The notes: generated by a model from the sequence alone, not told the origin. Positions 9,711 to 19,727 are shown, counted from the stretch's first letter. The stretch is 64,000 bases of DNA from Methanosarcina sp. ERenArc_MAG2 (GCA_023955635.1 JAMXHR010000002.1:620001-684000); one strand, 5' to 3'. Numbers and translations: made by a program.

Positions 9711-10715
9711 ATGATGATATTTGAGAAAATCCATACAGTTCCCACTTCCGATGAACTAATAAATAAATCTTTCAAGCGGGCAGCAAGAGCAATGTCCGGG
9801 AAAACTATCGAAGACAGGGAAAGCCGGTTCAAGGCCAATGAATCCATGCTACTGACAGCAGCAAACATCTTTACAGATAATCTTGCAAATATAGTCAGGA
9901 GGTTCCCGAGTTTTGATCAATTACCCAGGTTCTATTATGAGCTTACGGACATCCTTGTAGGCGTGGAAAAACTTAAGATGTCCCTCGCATCCGTAGACTG
10001 GGCCAGCAGGAAGATACATGAAGTTGCAAGGAGCTACGTTGGAAAGATCCGAGATTCGGACATTCCCGAACCTGTTAGAAAAGAGGCTTTCGGAAGGCTT
10101 GCATCCATTATCAAGTCCATAAATAAGGATCTCCTTTTCCTCAACAAAGCCAGAAATATCTTAAGGAAACTTCCGGATGTCCAGGACGAGCCCACGATTG
10201 TGATTGCTGGTTATCCTAACGTTGGAAAGTCAAGTTTTGTCTCGAGAATTACAGGTGCAACTCCGGAAATCGCTTCCTATCCCTTCACAACAAAAGGAGT
10301 AACAATTGGGCATTTCACCCGGAATGGAGTACGCTACCAGGTTATGGATACGCCCGGGCTACTTGACCGCCCAATGTCCGAGAGAAACTATATTGAGCGC
10401 CAGGCAATCACTGCGATCCACTTCCTTGACGCGGTCGTATTGTTCATGATTGACCCAAGTGAGAGCTGCGGGTACGAGATTGAAGACCAGAAACGCCTGC
10501 TTACGGAGATTAGGGAAAATTTTGAACTCCCTCTGCTCCTAGTCGCAAACAAGGCTGACAGGCCTGAATTCCAAAAAATGGATGAAGTAGAACGGAATAT
10601 TTCCACGATTACCGGGGAAGGGATCGAAGAGGTAATGGACAGGCTTATGGAGATGATTGAAGAAAAGCGCCTTCTCTCTTCTTCCGAAGAACCGGATGAA
10701 GAGTCCAGTATCTGA
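9711..10715 (+). CDS. Nog1-family GTP-binding protein
   Basis: A 334-residue archaeal Nog1/Obg-type GTPase, linked in the family to large ribosomal subunit assembly. Walker A GYPNVGKSS is near residue 166, the switch II DTPG near 212, and NKAD (guanine specificity) near 280. The ~150-residue helical N-terminal part is the NOG1 N domain. An agagggt ribosome site precedes two adjacent ATG codons; the first is taken. It is preceded by a TATA-like element and stands as a single gene. Confidence 0.9.
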   Translation: MMIFEKIHTVPTSDELINKSFKRAARAMSGKTIEDRESRFKANESMLLTAANIFTDNLANIVRRFPSFDQLPRFYYELTDILVGVEKLKMSLASVDWASRKIHEVARSYVGKIRDSDIPEPVRKEAFGRLASIIKSINKDLLFLNKARNILRKLPDVQDEPTIVIAGYPNVGKSSFVSRITGATPEIASYPFTTKGVTIGHFTRNGVRYQVMDTPGLLDRPMSERNYIERQAITAIHFLDAVVLFMIDPSESCGYEIEDQKRLLTEIRENFELPLLLVANKADRPEFQKMDEVERNISTITGEGIEEVMDRLMEMIEEKRLLSSSEEPDEESSI

Positions 10716-10794
10716 TTTTTGATTATCTAATTCCATTTTTTATTTTAATCAAATTCAGACATTCTATTGAACTTTTTTAGGATGCCATTTAAGA

Positions 10795-11733
10795 TCAGAT
10801 TACTCCAAGCTGCATCAGCAGGGCCAGGAAAAGGAGTATAAATCCTGTTGTCAGCCTTATTTCCACTCTCCATTTTTCCCTGAATTCAGTGACTTTTTTC
10901 GGGCTAAGTCCGAAGGCAAGCAAAAGCCCAAGACCTATTACAGGGAGAAGGAGCCCGACATTGTAAATTCCCATATATACCGTTCCTCTTATCACATCGG
11001 TTTTTGTAACCAGGATACTCAGAAGAGACAGGTAAATTGCCCCTACGCATGGAGCTTTGACCAGGGAGAACATGCTTCCTGAAAGAAAGGACAGCAACAA
11101 AAGGTTCTTTTTGTCCATTCTGCCCATAAAGTTCTTCAGGGATTCCGGAGTCCTGAAGGTTGATCTTGCATGCTTTTTCAGCCAGTATGCATCAAAAATA
11201 TGCCAGCAACCAAGCAGTGCAATAAGCAGGGCTGCGACTATGGTGAAACTTCTCTGGATTTCAGGCAGGAAATTGACAACGCTGAGGATACTCACTCCTG
11301 CGAGCATATACATGGTAAAGATTCCCGCTGAAAAACCAAGCGTGATTTTGAGCATTTCCTTTCTTCTTCCATGCTGCGCAAGGGTGAGTGAAGCAAGAAA
11401 AGCCATTACCGCAAGCAGGCAGGGATTGAAACCTGCAAGAATACCTGCTGCCAGGAGTAAGAAAGGACTAATTTTCTCAAGGTGCTTATTTTTCCCTTCT
11501 CTGCTTCCTGTCAGAGGAAGTGAAAGTTCCTGCGCAAAAAGCAAAGGGGAGATCTGGATAGTTTCTGTTAGAAAAACCCCGGCTGAATTTTGATATCCCC
11601 CATATAAACAGCCTGTCAGTTTACTTTCAGCTGAAATGACAGAACCAGCAGCAGGACTCAGCAACAAGAATATACATACCAGTACGAAAATTCCTTTATT
11701 TACAAACAGTGGACGCATGCATCGCTTTTTCAT
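10795..11733 (-). CDS. CcdA/DsbD-like membrane thiol-disulfide transporter
   Basis: Integral membrane protein of 312 residues that passes electrons across the membrane to extracytoplasmic thiol proteins in the CcdA family. It has an N-terminal signal-like segment (15-30), then about six hydrophobic helices. The two conserved cysteines appear as GFNPC (Cys ~105) and KAPC (Cys ~229), matching the redox pair of the family. It converges on the Nog1 gene. Its partners (cytochrome c maturation or disulfide exchange) are not next to it. Confidence 0.82.
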   Translation of the reverse strand: MKKRCMRPLFVNKGIFVLVCIFLLLSPAAGSVISAESKLTGCLYGGYQNSAGVFLTETIQISPLLFAQELSLPLTGSREGKNKHLEKISPFLLLAAGILAGFNPCLLAVMAFLASLTLAQHGRRKEMLKITLGFSAGIFTMYMLAGVSILSVVNFLPEIQRSFTIVAALLIALLGCWHIFDAYWLKKHARSTFRTPESLKNFMGRMDKKNLLLLSFLSGSMFSLVKAPCVGAIYLSLLSILVTKTDVIRGTVYMGIYNVGLLLPVIGLGLLLAFGLSPKKVTEFREKWRVEIRLTTGFILLFLALLMQLGVI

Positions 11734-12419
11734 ATGCCTTTTCCGAATCTGTTTTTACGATGATATTCAATATTTCTTGGATCAACGGGCGCACTGTTTT
11801 TGATGAGATGCAGACTTTTTACCCATCAATGCCCAGTTTAGTTCTTATAGCCGAAAAGTGCCTGTACTCAATCAAGTTTTTCTCTTCCTAAAACGAAAAA
11901 ATTACGTATTGATAGCAATTATCTCTTTCGACTCTGTTAATTCATATTATACTTTAGGTATTAATTTATGTATCCGTATCAATTTGTTTATCTGTACTTA
12001 GGTTTTATGAAGCTTACCTGAAGTTGCTCAAAAAACAAATAGTGATCGAAGTATTTCCAGGAGATTTAGTAGTTTGATAAACTTCCAACCGAGTAGACTG
12101 AGATGTCAGTGTAGAGGGCAGTAAAGTCTAAAATGATATAATCATTTTCTTGGCAAAAACTGGTAGCAGCTGCGTTCCTACGGGAAGCCTCTGTCTAAAG
12201 CATCTAACAATAAATGACGGTTCAGCTCAAGAATTTCCATTTCAAGGTTCTGTACTGGCAGTTATTAGATTATAACTACAGCTTTAATATAAGGAAATAC
12301 AGCTTTAATATAAGGAAAAAAAGAAAAAGATAGAGGAAAGAAAAGAAAAACAGGGAAAAAATGTTCTCTTCACAGGCATCTCCGAACATTCTTTCAGAGC
12401 ATTCTTCCAGAATACTTTT
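11734..12419. other. Intergenic, with a 21-bp tandem duplication
   Basis: No gene seen. A perfect 21-bp unit beginning tacagctttaatataagg is repeated head to tail at 12277-12297 and 12298-12318, just downstream of the aminotransferase stop. The purine-rich tract after it is low-complexity. Confidence 0.6.
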
Positions 12420-13532
12420 TCAAAGTACTTTTTCCATGATGCTCAGGGCTTTTTCAATATCTTTCATTGAAGCTGCATAGGAAATTCTTATGTAGCCGTC
12501 ACCCTCGCTTCCGAAAGCTGTGCCTGGCACGACAATAACGCCATTTGAGATCAATTTGGAGGCAACATCTGCAGAATCCGAGACTTTCGGAAAGGCATAA
12601 AAAGCTCCTTTAGGAAGAGCGCATTCCATCCCAAGTTCGTTTAGCCCTTTTACAAGCACATCCCTGCGCTTCCTGAATTCTTCTTGCATGACATTGACCG
12701 AATCTTTAGGCCCGGTCACTGCGGCATAAGCGGCTTTCTGAGCGATTGAATTAGCGCATGCCTGTATGTACTGGTGCACCTTGAGCATCTGCCCAATGTA
12801 CTCTTTTCTGGCTGCCACATATCCGAGCCTCCAACCGGTCATCGCATAACTTTTTGAAGTAGCGTTTACGGTAATCACGTTGTCAGAGTAGCTGGCAGGG
12901 CTTACATGCTCTCCTTCGTAGATGAAGTATTCATAAACCTCGTCTGAAAGGATGGTTATATTGTGGTCGTCTGCAATCTCAGCCAGAGCTTTGATATCTG
13001 CCCTGCTTGAAACTGCGCCTGTAGGGTTTGAAGGGGAATTGAGGATAATAGCTCTTGTCTTCGGGGTAATATTCTCAAGAACAGCCTCGGGCTTTATAGT
13101 AAGGTCTTCTGCAAGGGGAATACTTACTGCTTTGCCATTAAGGATCTCGGTAAGTGCATTGTAGGAAACGAAGCCGGGGTTTGAAATGAGAACTTCATCC
13201 CCAGGGTTGAGGAGGGTTGCAAGGGCAATGGCAAGAGCTTCAGAAGCTCCAGAGGTAACAATGATTTCCTGTGGGGAAACAGAAAACCCGTTTTCCTCCT
13301 TGAACTTTGAACTTAGAGCTTCTCTTAACTCGGGAATTCCCGAGCCGACCGTATACCCCGTAAAGCCTTCGTTTATGGCTTTTATTGCCGCCGCCTTGAT
13401 ATGCTCAGGGGTATCAAAATCCGGCTGCCCGAGTCCAAGGTTAATTGCATCCGAGCCTGCGGCTTCGAAAATCTTCCTGATCCCGGATGTGTCTATTCTG
13501 GCTACGTTTTCTGAAAACTTTATTTCTTTCAA
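12420..13532 (-). CDS. Class I/II pyridoxal-phosphate aminotransferase (aspartate aminotransferase type)
   Basis: A 370-residue cytoplasmic enzyme that transfers amino groups between an amino acid and a 2-oxo acid. Visible: SGASEAL (PLP phosphate contact, ~94-100), NSPSNPTG (~165-172), SDEVYE (~196-201) and the Schiff-base lysine in NATSKSYAMTGWRLGY (Lys ~227). The C-terminal GYIRISYA carries the substrate carboxylate arginine. Length and motifs fit archaeal aspartate aminotransferases of subgroup I-gamma. Exact substrate cannot be read from sequence. Confidence 0.9.
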   Translation of the reverse strand: MKEIKFSENVARIDTSGIRKIFEAAGSDAINLGLGQPDFDTPEHIKAAAIKAINEGFTGYTVGSGIPELREALSSKFKEENGFSVSPQEIIVTSGASEALAIALATLLNPGDEVLISNPGFVSYNALTEILNGKAVSIPLAEDLTIKPEAVLENITPKTRAIILNSPSNPTGAVSSRADIKALAEIADDHNITILSDEVYEYFIYEGEHVSPASYSDNVITVNATSKSYAMTGWRLGYVAARKEYIGQMLKVHQYIQACANSIAQKAAYAAVTGPKDSVNVMQEEFRKRRDVLVKGLNELGMECALPKGAFYAFPKVSDSADVASKLISNGVIVVPGTAFGSEGDGYIRISYAASMKDIEKALSIMEKVL

Positions 13533-13606
13533 ATTGAGCCCTCCTGTATCCCTGCAAATTAACTGTTTTTAAATATACCCACTGCTATTTGGTGATTTTC
13601 AGGTCT

Positions 13607-14220
13607 TCATTCGATGTTCGTGTGCCTTGATTTAAGTTCGGCTTCAGACGCACCTGTAAGCCTAATAAGTTGAGCGATTATCGAATCAAGGAAAATAAGA
13701 GAGGTAATTTCAAAAGATGTGCCCAAGGGAGGCAGGTTTTTGTAATCTCCCCGCATATTTCTTTCAAGGTAGCCGCCTTCATCAAGGTCGTTTTTAGTCT
13801 TGCTCGGAAGAATCATAGCAATATCTGAGATTCTACCGAGTGTTGATTCTTTTTAGAGGTAACCGTGATGAGAGTTGAGCCAATATCTTTTACTATTTTT
13901 CCAAGGTCAGCTATAGAATGGGTTTCCCCTGACCCTGAAATGGCAATCACCACATCCTGCGGCTGGACAGCAGGGGTTGTGGTTTCGCCGACCACATACG
14001 CACTGAATCCTAGGTGCATGAGCCGCATTGCAAAAGCTTTGGCAACAAGCCCGGACCTTCCAGCTCCCATCACAAAGATTTTGTCGCCTTCCAGGATTTT
14101 CTGGATCGTAGCCTTTATGGCTTCTCTGTCAAGTCTGCCAATTACATCATTGAGATTTACTACGATCAGTCTCATTGATAATATTACATCTTCACAGTCG
14201 TTTACCTTAGTATTATTCAT
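13607..14220 (-). CDS. 6-phospho-3-hexuloisomerase, one frame break
   Basis: SIS-domain sugar-phosphate isomerase interconverting hexulose-6-phosphate and fructose-6-phosphate, used in archaea to make or drain pentose phosphates. Motifs: GAGRSGLVAKAFAMRLMHLG (~52-71), VVGETTTPAV and ISGSGET. The frame breaks after TVTSKK at the T5 run at 13850-13854; adding one base continues ESTLGRISDIAMILPSKTK to the stop at 13607. The partner hexulose-phosphate synthase is not adjacent. The break is most likely a sequencing error. Confidence 0.85.
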
Positions 14221-14646
14221 ATGAGTTCTCCAAAAAACATTGGGTAAAATAATTGATTCCTTATAAATAATAAATTGGTTAGAGCCTTATCTACTTGTTT
14301 ACATCAATAATTGGAAATAACTTTTGAAACTCCTTCCCGATACCCTTCTTCACTTGCCTATAAATATATTTTGGATAATTCAGGACTCTGGTCCAAAATC
14401 TAGTGATTTTTGCATTTCTTGATTGAAAATCTGAATTCGTAAGAAGAATTCAGCCTCCAATCAAAATTAACATTCGATATCTAAAGGCTTCAACCTAGAA
14501 GTAAAATCACAAGGATTGTAACCAATTACAAAATCTAGTGATTTTTAATTTTACGTTCATCACTGGATTTTGGTACTGAGTCATAATTCAGGATAAAGTT
14601 ATGGAAGTATTCTTCGTATCCTACAACAATTAGCAGTCTGGGTTCT
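14221..14646. other. Intergenic with MITE A1
   Basis: Upstream region of the hexuloisomerase gene. Apart from the MITE at 14384-14582 there is nothing recognisable. Confidence 0.6.
14384..14582. mobile_element. MITE copy A1, 199 bp, with 9-bp target duplication
   Basis: Imperfect terminal inverted repeats (gactctggtccaaaatct at the left; complement of gactcagtaccaaaatcc at the right). Flanked by the direct repeat ataattcag (14375-14383 and 14583-14591), a clean insertion scar. An apparently identical copy in the opposite orientation lies at 30937-31135. Non-coding. Confidence 0.9.
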
Positions 14647-15168
14647 TTATCGGCTTGTTTGCGGTTCAGTTTTATAATTAATAGCTTTCAGGTCCCAGTT
14701 TTCAATATTGTTTTTGAATTCATGATAAAGTCTCTGAATATCACAGTCACTCCCATTCCAGTAAAAGTCCTTACGCGCTTCTCCCTTTCGGAGCTCTTCG
14801 AGTATGAACTTTGACAGATGGAAAAGGGCTTTTTTATTGGAAAAAGGAATACTATAGTTTACGCGATAACCGCCAGCTGTTTTTCCATAGGACACGAGTG
14901 TGTACCCTTTACTCTCATACTCCGTGATTTCATCGAAGTTGCAGATTATCTCAAACTCATGAACCGTAGACTGATCCACTTTTGAAATCCCTATGAGTAC
15001 CTGCGCTATAATGTAATCAGGAATCTTCCGTCCAAACCATACGGCAATTTTTCCGTAGGTACAAATTACGTTGACATCATTCCTGCCCATCTCAAAGGAG
15101 CCTAGGGACTGCGGAGGGGATATTTTAGCTTCCAAATCTTGGGTCTTTTGGGCACACATTGCTTCCAC
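14647..15168 (-). CDS. Conserved-looking protein of unknown function, third gene of GTPase operon
   Basis: 173 residues, not recognised. The start lies 5 bp after the DUF2073 stop, so it is almost certainly co-transcribed and probably translationally coupled. No membrane segment, signal or clear motif. The core reads as alternating hydrophobic beta strands (VNVICTYGKIAVWFG; DYIIAQVLIGIS; VHEFEIICNF), followed by a helical C-terminal half. An internal Met (MGRNDVNV) is another possible start. Its function may relate to the upstream GTPase/DUF2073 pair. Confidence 0.65.
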   Translation of the reverse strand: MEAMCAQKTQDLEAKISPPQSLGSFEMGRNDVNVICTYGKIAVWFGRKIPDYIIAQVLIGISKVDQSTVHEFEIICNFDEITEYESKGYTLVSYGKTAGGYRVNYSIPFSNKKALFHLSKFILEELRKGEARKDFYWNGSDCDIQRLYHEFKNNIENWDLKAINYKTEPQTSR

Positions 15169-15173
15169 TTCGT

Positions 15174-15542
15174 TTACTTACTTGCAGAGACAAGTGCACT
15201 GATCAGATTCCGATCTTTCTTAAGGGTTTTGAGCTGGTTTGCAGGCCCTATCACTGTAAGTCTCTTGTTGCTCTGTTTTTTGAAAAACTTTCCAAGCAAC
15301 GAAGAGTCCGCATTTGCAGGATAACTTTGCATTTCAATACCTGAAAATACATCAGGCTGGATTGCTGACATTGTCATCTCGATTAGCTTTGCTTCCTCCA
15401 TCGGGTTCAGGCCTTTTTCAAGAACCAGGATTTTACCTTTCCGTACCTCATCGATTATGTATCGGACTTTTTCCATAGAAGCCATCTGAGATATTCTAGC
15501 TTCGGATATCAGATCAAGTTGAATTCCCTGCATTTCGATCAC
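15174..15542 (-). CDS. DUF2073 protein
   Basis: 122 residues of the archaeal DUF2073 family (COG3365-like), whose members typically follow an Era-like GTPase gene. The 4-bp overlap with that GTPase's stop (15539-15542) points to coupled translation. Visible: an N-terminal strand-helix segment (GIQLDLISEARI), a central VRKGKILVLEKGL and a basic C-terminus (KRLTVIGPANQLKTLKKDRN). Function unknown; an RNA- or ribosome-related role has been suspected from context only. Confidence 0.8.
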   Translation of the reverse strand: MIEMQGIQLDLISEARISQMASMEKVRYIIDEVRKGKILVLEKGLNPMEEAKLIEMTMSAIQPDVFSGIEMQSYPANADSSLLGKFFKKQSNKRLTVIGPANQLKTLKKDRNLISALVSASK

Positions 15543-16179
15543 CCGAACTGTTTTGCCAGAGCTTCATAAAATGAATCCATCCCGACTCCATCAAGTGCCG
15601 AAACGGGCACCATGGGGTGCTGCGGAAAGGCATCCTTTATACCGGCTGGGTCGGAATCAGGAAGATCTACCTTATTTGCTACGATCAAAAGCGGAAGGTT
15701 TCTGGCTTCCATATTTCCTATTACAGTTACGTTGACCTGGGTATAGGGGTTTTCTGTTGAGTCCATAACCAGTATTACGCCGTCGAGGTCATCGAGCCAT
15801 TTGACAGCTTCAATCACGCCTTCTGTCGCTTCTTTAGATCTCTTCTTCGATTCGGAGTCGCTCATTCCCTGCTCCATAAAGTCATGGAAATCTATTTTTG
15901 TGGCAAGTCCGGGCGTATCTACAATATCAAGGCTGATTGTATGCCCGTTAGCTTCTATACTTACGGCGTTCCTTCTTTTTGCATGCCTGGTTTCATGGGC
16001 GATATGAGAGACAGAACCCATTGTTTCGTCGCCTCCAACCCAATCCTTGAGGATCCGGTTGCTGAGAGTCGTCTTACCTGCATTGGGGGGCCGTAGATTC
16101 CTATGCATGCTCCTTTTTTCTTGAACAGCTTGTTGAACATTTTTGAAAAGCTTACCTTAAATCGTTTTATCATATTCAT
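15539..16179 (-). CDS. Era-like GTP-binding protein, one frame break
   Basis: Small GTPase. The P-loop GIYGPPNAGKTT is split by a break in the G6 run at 16085-16090 (plus strand). Adding one base joins MNMIKRFKVSF...KKKGACIGIYGP to NAGKTTLSNRIL. Other motifs: DTPG, VANKVDLPDSD and a VSALDG G5 motif. The start at 16179 follows an aaggaggg ribosome site, and a TATA-like tttatatatatgg lies near 16272-16286. It heads the operon with DUF2073 and a 173-residue protein. The basic N-terminal helix (~1-25) may touch membrane or RNA. Confidence 0.87.
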
Positions 16180-16203
16180 AGCTTCCCTCCTTGGGAAAAG
16201 CAT

Positions 16204-16878
16204 AACACCTAAAGATTTCTCGGATTGCTTTCCTTTATGGGTTAGTATCTATAGTAATTTTTTGCCTACTGATCCATATATATAAATAATTTCTATTTGT
16301 TAGACTGAGGGAATCGGGCAAATTGGAGAAGTTTCTTTCTCCTTTCCGGTATACCTGGAGATAAATAAGAAACTTCGGATCCTTTCTATGGTAAAATAGA
16401 AAGTGCCTCCGTGAAAATAACACCAGCATATAAATAAATTACTTTTAATCATCCGTTTCCCTGAATAAATTAATAAAAAACTTTTTATAAAGAAGGTTTT
16501 CACATCTTCTTTAACTCTTTTCACTTGTATTAAATTTTTTATATCTGTACTGATGTTCGATACTTTCCTTTATATCTTTTCCTATTTTTATTCATTGAAT
16601 CTTAAAAATAAAAATTGTTTTTCTTGAGAACAGACTTTTCGTATCCTTCTAATATAATTATCTCTTTGTGGCCCTTTCCAGGTTATTTTCTCTATATAAA
16701 TTTCAAGATATCTTTTGAGCAGGTCAGGTCATTGAAAGATAAACCTCTTATCCCGAATTTAAGATCTTAGCTATATATTTAATTTTTTTATTACTTAAAG
16801 AATATTTTACCTTAAAAGAAAGATTTCTTTATCTTTTTAATTGTGGAGTACATCTGATATCCCTAGCAGAATATCTAC
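16204..16878. other. AT-rich intergenic region
   Basis: 675 bp without a convincing gene. It contains the promoter of the GTPase operon at its left end (TATA-like run near 16272-16286) and AT-rich filler to the right. Confidence 0.55.
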
Positions 16879-17874
16879 TCATTTGTCCCGAATTGCCGAA
16901 TTTATTGCAATTTCGGCTATATTGGAACCGAGGTCTCCTATTCTGGACAGGCTGTCTACAACTGTCCCGAGTAAAATCATGATTTCATGTGATTCCAGTT
17001 TTAGAATAGATGCATGTAATTCCTCTACCTGTGCGCGCATATTGTCAACGGTATCTATAATTTGATTGGCAAGAGAAGTATCGACACCAAAGAGGGCTTC
17101 TATTGACTGCTTTACCAGCTCCATGTAAGCATTATTGAGCTTCTCTATATCTTCAATTATGTTATCATTAACAGGCTGCTGTATTTTTGAAGCAACGTTT
17201 GCTATTCTTTGTGCATGGTCTGCTATCCTTTCCAGTGGGCTTGCCGCCATTCTAAACTCATGATATTCTTCTATACTTGTTTCTGCGGAATCCGGCATTC
17301 TCCCTCCACAGAGAATAGAGCGGAACTGTTTGGAAATCAGAAGACATAGCCTGTCAACTTCGTCGTCTCTCTGACTGACATCAGCTGCAAGGTCGTGATC
17401 TACATTTTTAAGGGCTCTTACTGAATCCTTTTGCATGGATGCTGCAATAAGGAACATCCTGTGTACACCTTTTTTGATAGGAAGTTCATTTGGGTTAAGG
17501 AGACCCTGAATAACCACACAGTTTGAGCTCTCTTCAATAATTTCGGGGCCTATCAGTTTGTAGCAGACCTTGCGGATTGCCTTTTTCTGTTCTGCAAGTA
17601 TTCTTTGTGAGGAAAACTCGATCCTGTCGTATCCATAGAGATATGCAGCAATGATATCTCTCTCCAGTGCTTTTACTTCCCGGTCAGTCACATCAATTCT
17701 TTTGGTTTTGATTGCCCGCTCTTCCAGAATGGGGTCTATCAGTAGTTTTCCGTCTGGTCGCGCTTGAAGGGAAACCCTCATACCGGTTTCGATTCCCACT
17801 TTTTCGGCCCATTGTTTTGGAAGGGAAATGATGTAAGTGGAACCGCCTGTCTGCTGTACTTTCCTGGTTTCGAT
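16879..17874 (-). CDS. AbrB-PhoU fusion regulator; no canonical start codon
   Basis: The N-terminal ~45 residues form a SpoVT/AbrB swapped-hairpin DNA-binding domain (ETRKVQQTGGSTYIISLPKQWAEKVG). Two PhoU four-helix domains follow (~100-320), with E/DxxxD metal sites such as RDDEVDRLC and HEFRMAASPLERIADHA. Such fusions are thought to regulate phosphate uptake in archaea. The AbrB segment lies upstream of the first canonical start (GTG at 17799), and no ATG, GTG or TTG exists between it and the in-frame stop. The family's initiator Met position is an ATC (17872-17874), six bases after ggggA. Start is therefore uncertain. Confidence 0.82.
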   Translation of the reverse strand: METRKVQQTGGSTYIISLPKQWAEKVGIETGMRVSLQARPDGKLLIDPILEERAIKTKRIDVTDREVKALERDIIAAYLYGYDRIEFSSQRILAEQKKAIRKVCYKLIGPEIIEESSNCVVIQGLLNPNELPIKKGVHRMFLIAASMQKDSVRALKNVDHDLAADVSQRDDEVDRLCLLISKQFRSILCGGRMPDSAETSIEEYHEFRMAASPLERIADHAQRIANVASKIQQPVNDNIIEDIEKLNNAYMELVKQSIEALFGVDTSLANQIIDTVDNMRAQVEELHASILKLESHEIMILLGTVVDSLSRIGDLGSNIAEIAINSAIRDK

Positions 17875-18141
17875 ATTGATTCCCCGTTTTTGGTTAAAAC
17901 TGCTAAACCTGAAATCGAGAATTTACTCTTATGTTTATAATGATTCCCGGCTAATATTTAGAAGTAATTCCGGAATAATATTTAGATATATATTTTCTAT
18001 ATACGCAGCATTCAACTTTACTATTTATATTTGTGGATTCCTCTTTTTGTGAATAAGTTGCATAACATACATTCAGGGACTTTATATTTGCTCTGGAAAT
18101 AAGTAGCAAAAAATATTAAAGAACAGAGCGTTCAGAGCTTG

Positions 18142-19023
18142 ATGACACTTGAAGGGCACGCCTGCGCGTCGGGAGCAGGAACCATAATAAACGCCATAGC
18201 TACCTGGAAGGGTGCAGCATTTGGGATAGATTTAAAAACCTTTGCAACGGTTGAGCTTTCAGAAAGCGACATCGGGATTTCGGGTTACATCGAAGAGATG
18301 CCTGAAGGAGACGCACGCCTCATAGAGCGCTGTGTTGAAATGACCCTTGAAAGGTTCGGGCTTGAACTGGCTGGCACGGTAAGGACGAGCAGTGAAATCC
18401 CTCTTGCAGGCGGGCTCAAAAGCAGTAGTGCCGCTGCAAACGCTTCAGTTCTAGCAACCCTCCGTGCAGTTGGTGAGACTCTTTCCCCTCTTGAGATCGT
18501 AAAACTCGGGGTAAAAGCTGCAAAAGAAGTGGGCGTTACTGTAACAGGCGCGTTTGATGATGCATGTGCTTCTTTCTTCGGAGGGATTGTGGTTACTGAT
18601 AACAGAAGAATGGAACTTCTCAGGCGCGAAGAAAAAGAATCAAAGGTCCTGATATTTGCCCCTGCCAGGAAGGCTTTCAGTGCGGACACGGATGTGAGAC
18701 GCTCCAGACTTATCGCCCCCTATGTGGATATCGCATACGGTCTTGCTCTCGAGGGTGACTACGAACAAGCCATGACGCTAAATGGTTTCCTTTATTGTGG
18801 GGCTCTTGGCTTTGGTACGGAACATATGCTTCGAGCTCTCGAGTGCGGGGTAAAAGGTGTGAGCCTGTCTGGAACCGGCCCTTCCTATGCAGCACTTGTG
18901 AGGGTAGAGCAGGTAAAAGAGCTGAAATCTGCCTGGGAAAGCTGTGGGATGGAAGGCAGGGTTATAGAAACCTCTATAAATAACAGAGATGCAATGTCTT
19001 TATATCGCGAGGAGTACACTTGA
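18142..19023 (+). CDS. Archaeal shikimate kinase, GHMP type
   Basis: Phosphorylates shikimate in aromatic amino-acid synthesis. It belongs to the GHMP kinase superfamily, unrelated to bacterial AroK. The GHMP motif PLAGGLKSSSAAANA is near residues 92-106, GAFDDACASFFGG follows, and SLSGTGPSYAAL near the C-terminus is motif 3. An ATG at 18142 is used; a TTG one codon earlier is possible. Its stop overlaps the start of the chorismate mutase gene, so the two are translationally coupled. Confidence 0.9.
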   Translation: MTLEGHACASGAGTIINAIATWKGAAFGIDLKTFATVELSESDIGISGYIEEMPEGDARLIERCVEMTLERFGLELAGTVRTSSEIPLAGGLKSSSAAANASVLATLRAVGETLSPLEIVKLGVKAAKEVGVTVTGAFDDACASFFGGIVVTDNRRMELLRREEKESKVLIFAPARKAFSADTDVRRSRLIAPYVDIAYGLALEGDYEQAMTLNGFLYCGALGFGTEHMLRALECGVKGVSLSGTGPSYAALVRVEQVKELKSAWESCGMEGRVIETSINNRDAMSLYREEYT

Positions 19024-19306
19024 GTGAACTTGGAACTGTCCGCAAAGAAATTGAAGAAATCGATAGGGAACTTCTTGCCCTTATAGATAGAAGAGTGAAT
19101 CTGGCTGAAAAGGTGCTTGAATCAAAAAAATAAATGGAACTTCGATAAATGACCGTAAGCAAAATGAGGTTGTAATCAACAGGGCCTTGAATGCCGCAAC
19201 CGAACTCAACCTTGATGTGGGGTCTATAAAAGATATTTTTGAGATTCTTATCAGAATGAGTATAGAACGCCAGAATGAGTTGAGTGGCAAAGGAAACCTT
19301 CCCTGA
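19020..19306 (+). CDS. Chorismate mutase (AroQ type), TTG start, one frame break
   Basis: Converts chorismate to prephenate. The helical AroQ signature is visible: [26 protein letters not shown], then [11 protein letters not shown] and a C-terminal IRMSIERQ. The TTG at 19020-19022 overlaps the shikimate kinase stop (ttga). The frame breaks in the A7 run at 19124-19130; one more A restores [15 protein letters not shown]. At about 95 residues it is the normal size for a stand-alone AroQ. It lies between shikimate kinase and purE. Confidence 0.85.
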
Positions 19307-19325
19307 TGCCCAAGAGGAGCTAAAA

Positions 19326-19727
19326 ATGGTTGATATCTCAGTGATTATGGGTTCCGAATCCGACAGGTCAATCGCCAATCGTGCGACATCTGTGCTTGAA
19401 AAGAGCAAATACACTTACGAAGTAATGGTTATTTCCGCTCACAGGAACCCGGAAGAACTTGACAGCTACATCTCAAGTACTGATGCAAAGGTCTTTATCG
19501 CAATTGCAGGTTTATCTGCAGCCCTTCCAGGTGTTGTGGCTTCCAGAACGAAAAGACCTGTAGTAGGAGTCCCTGTAAGTGCAAAACTAGGCGGGCTCGA
19601 TGCTCTCCTCTCTATGGCCCAGATGCCTCCAGGAGTGCCTGTAGGAAGCGTCGGGATCGATAATGGAGCAAACGGCGCATATTTTGCCCTGAGAATTCTG
19701 GATTTAATTGACACCATTAAGGCTTAA
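19326..19727 (+). CDS. purE: PurE, AIR carboxylase / N5-CAIR mutase
   Basis: Purine synthesis enzyme handling 4-carboxy-aminoimidazole ribonucleotide. The start at 19326 follows a gaggagct ribosome site; the frame is open further upstream. PurE motifs: [10 protein letters not shown] (4-13), [11 protein letters not shown] and [16 protein letters not shown], then [21 protein letters not shown]. 133 residues, the usual length. It overlaps nothing and lies 19 bp after the chorismate mutase stop, so it probably shares that transcript. Confidence 0.92.
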   Translation: MVDISVIMGSESDRSIANRATSVLEKSKYTYEVMVISAHRNPEELDSYISSTDAKVFIAIAGLSAALPGVVASRTKRPVVGVPVSAKLGGLDALLSMAQMPPGVPVGSVGIDNGANGAYFALRILDLIDTIKA

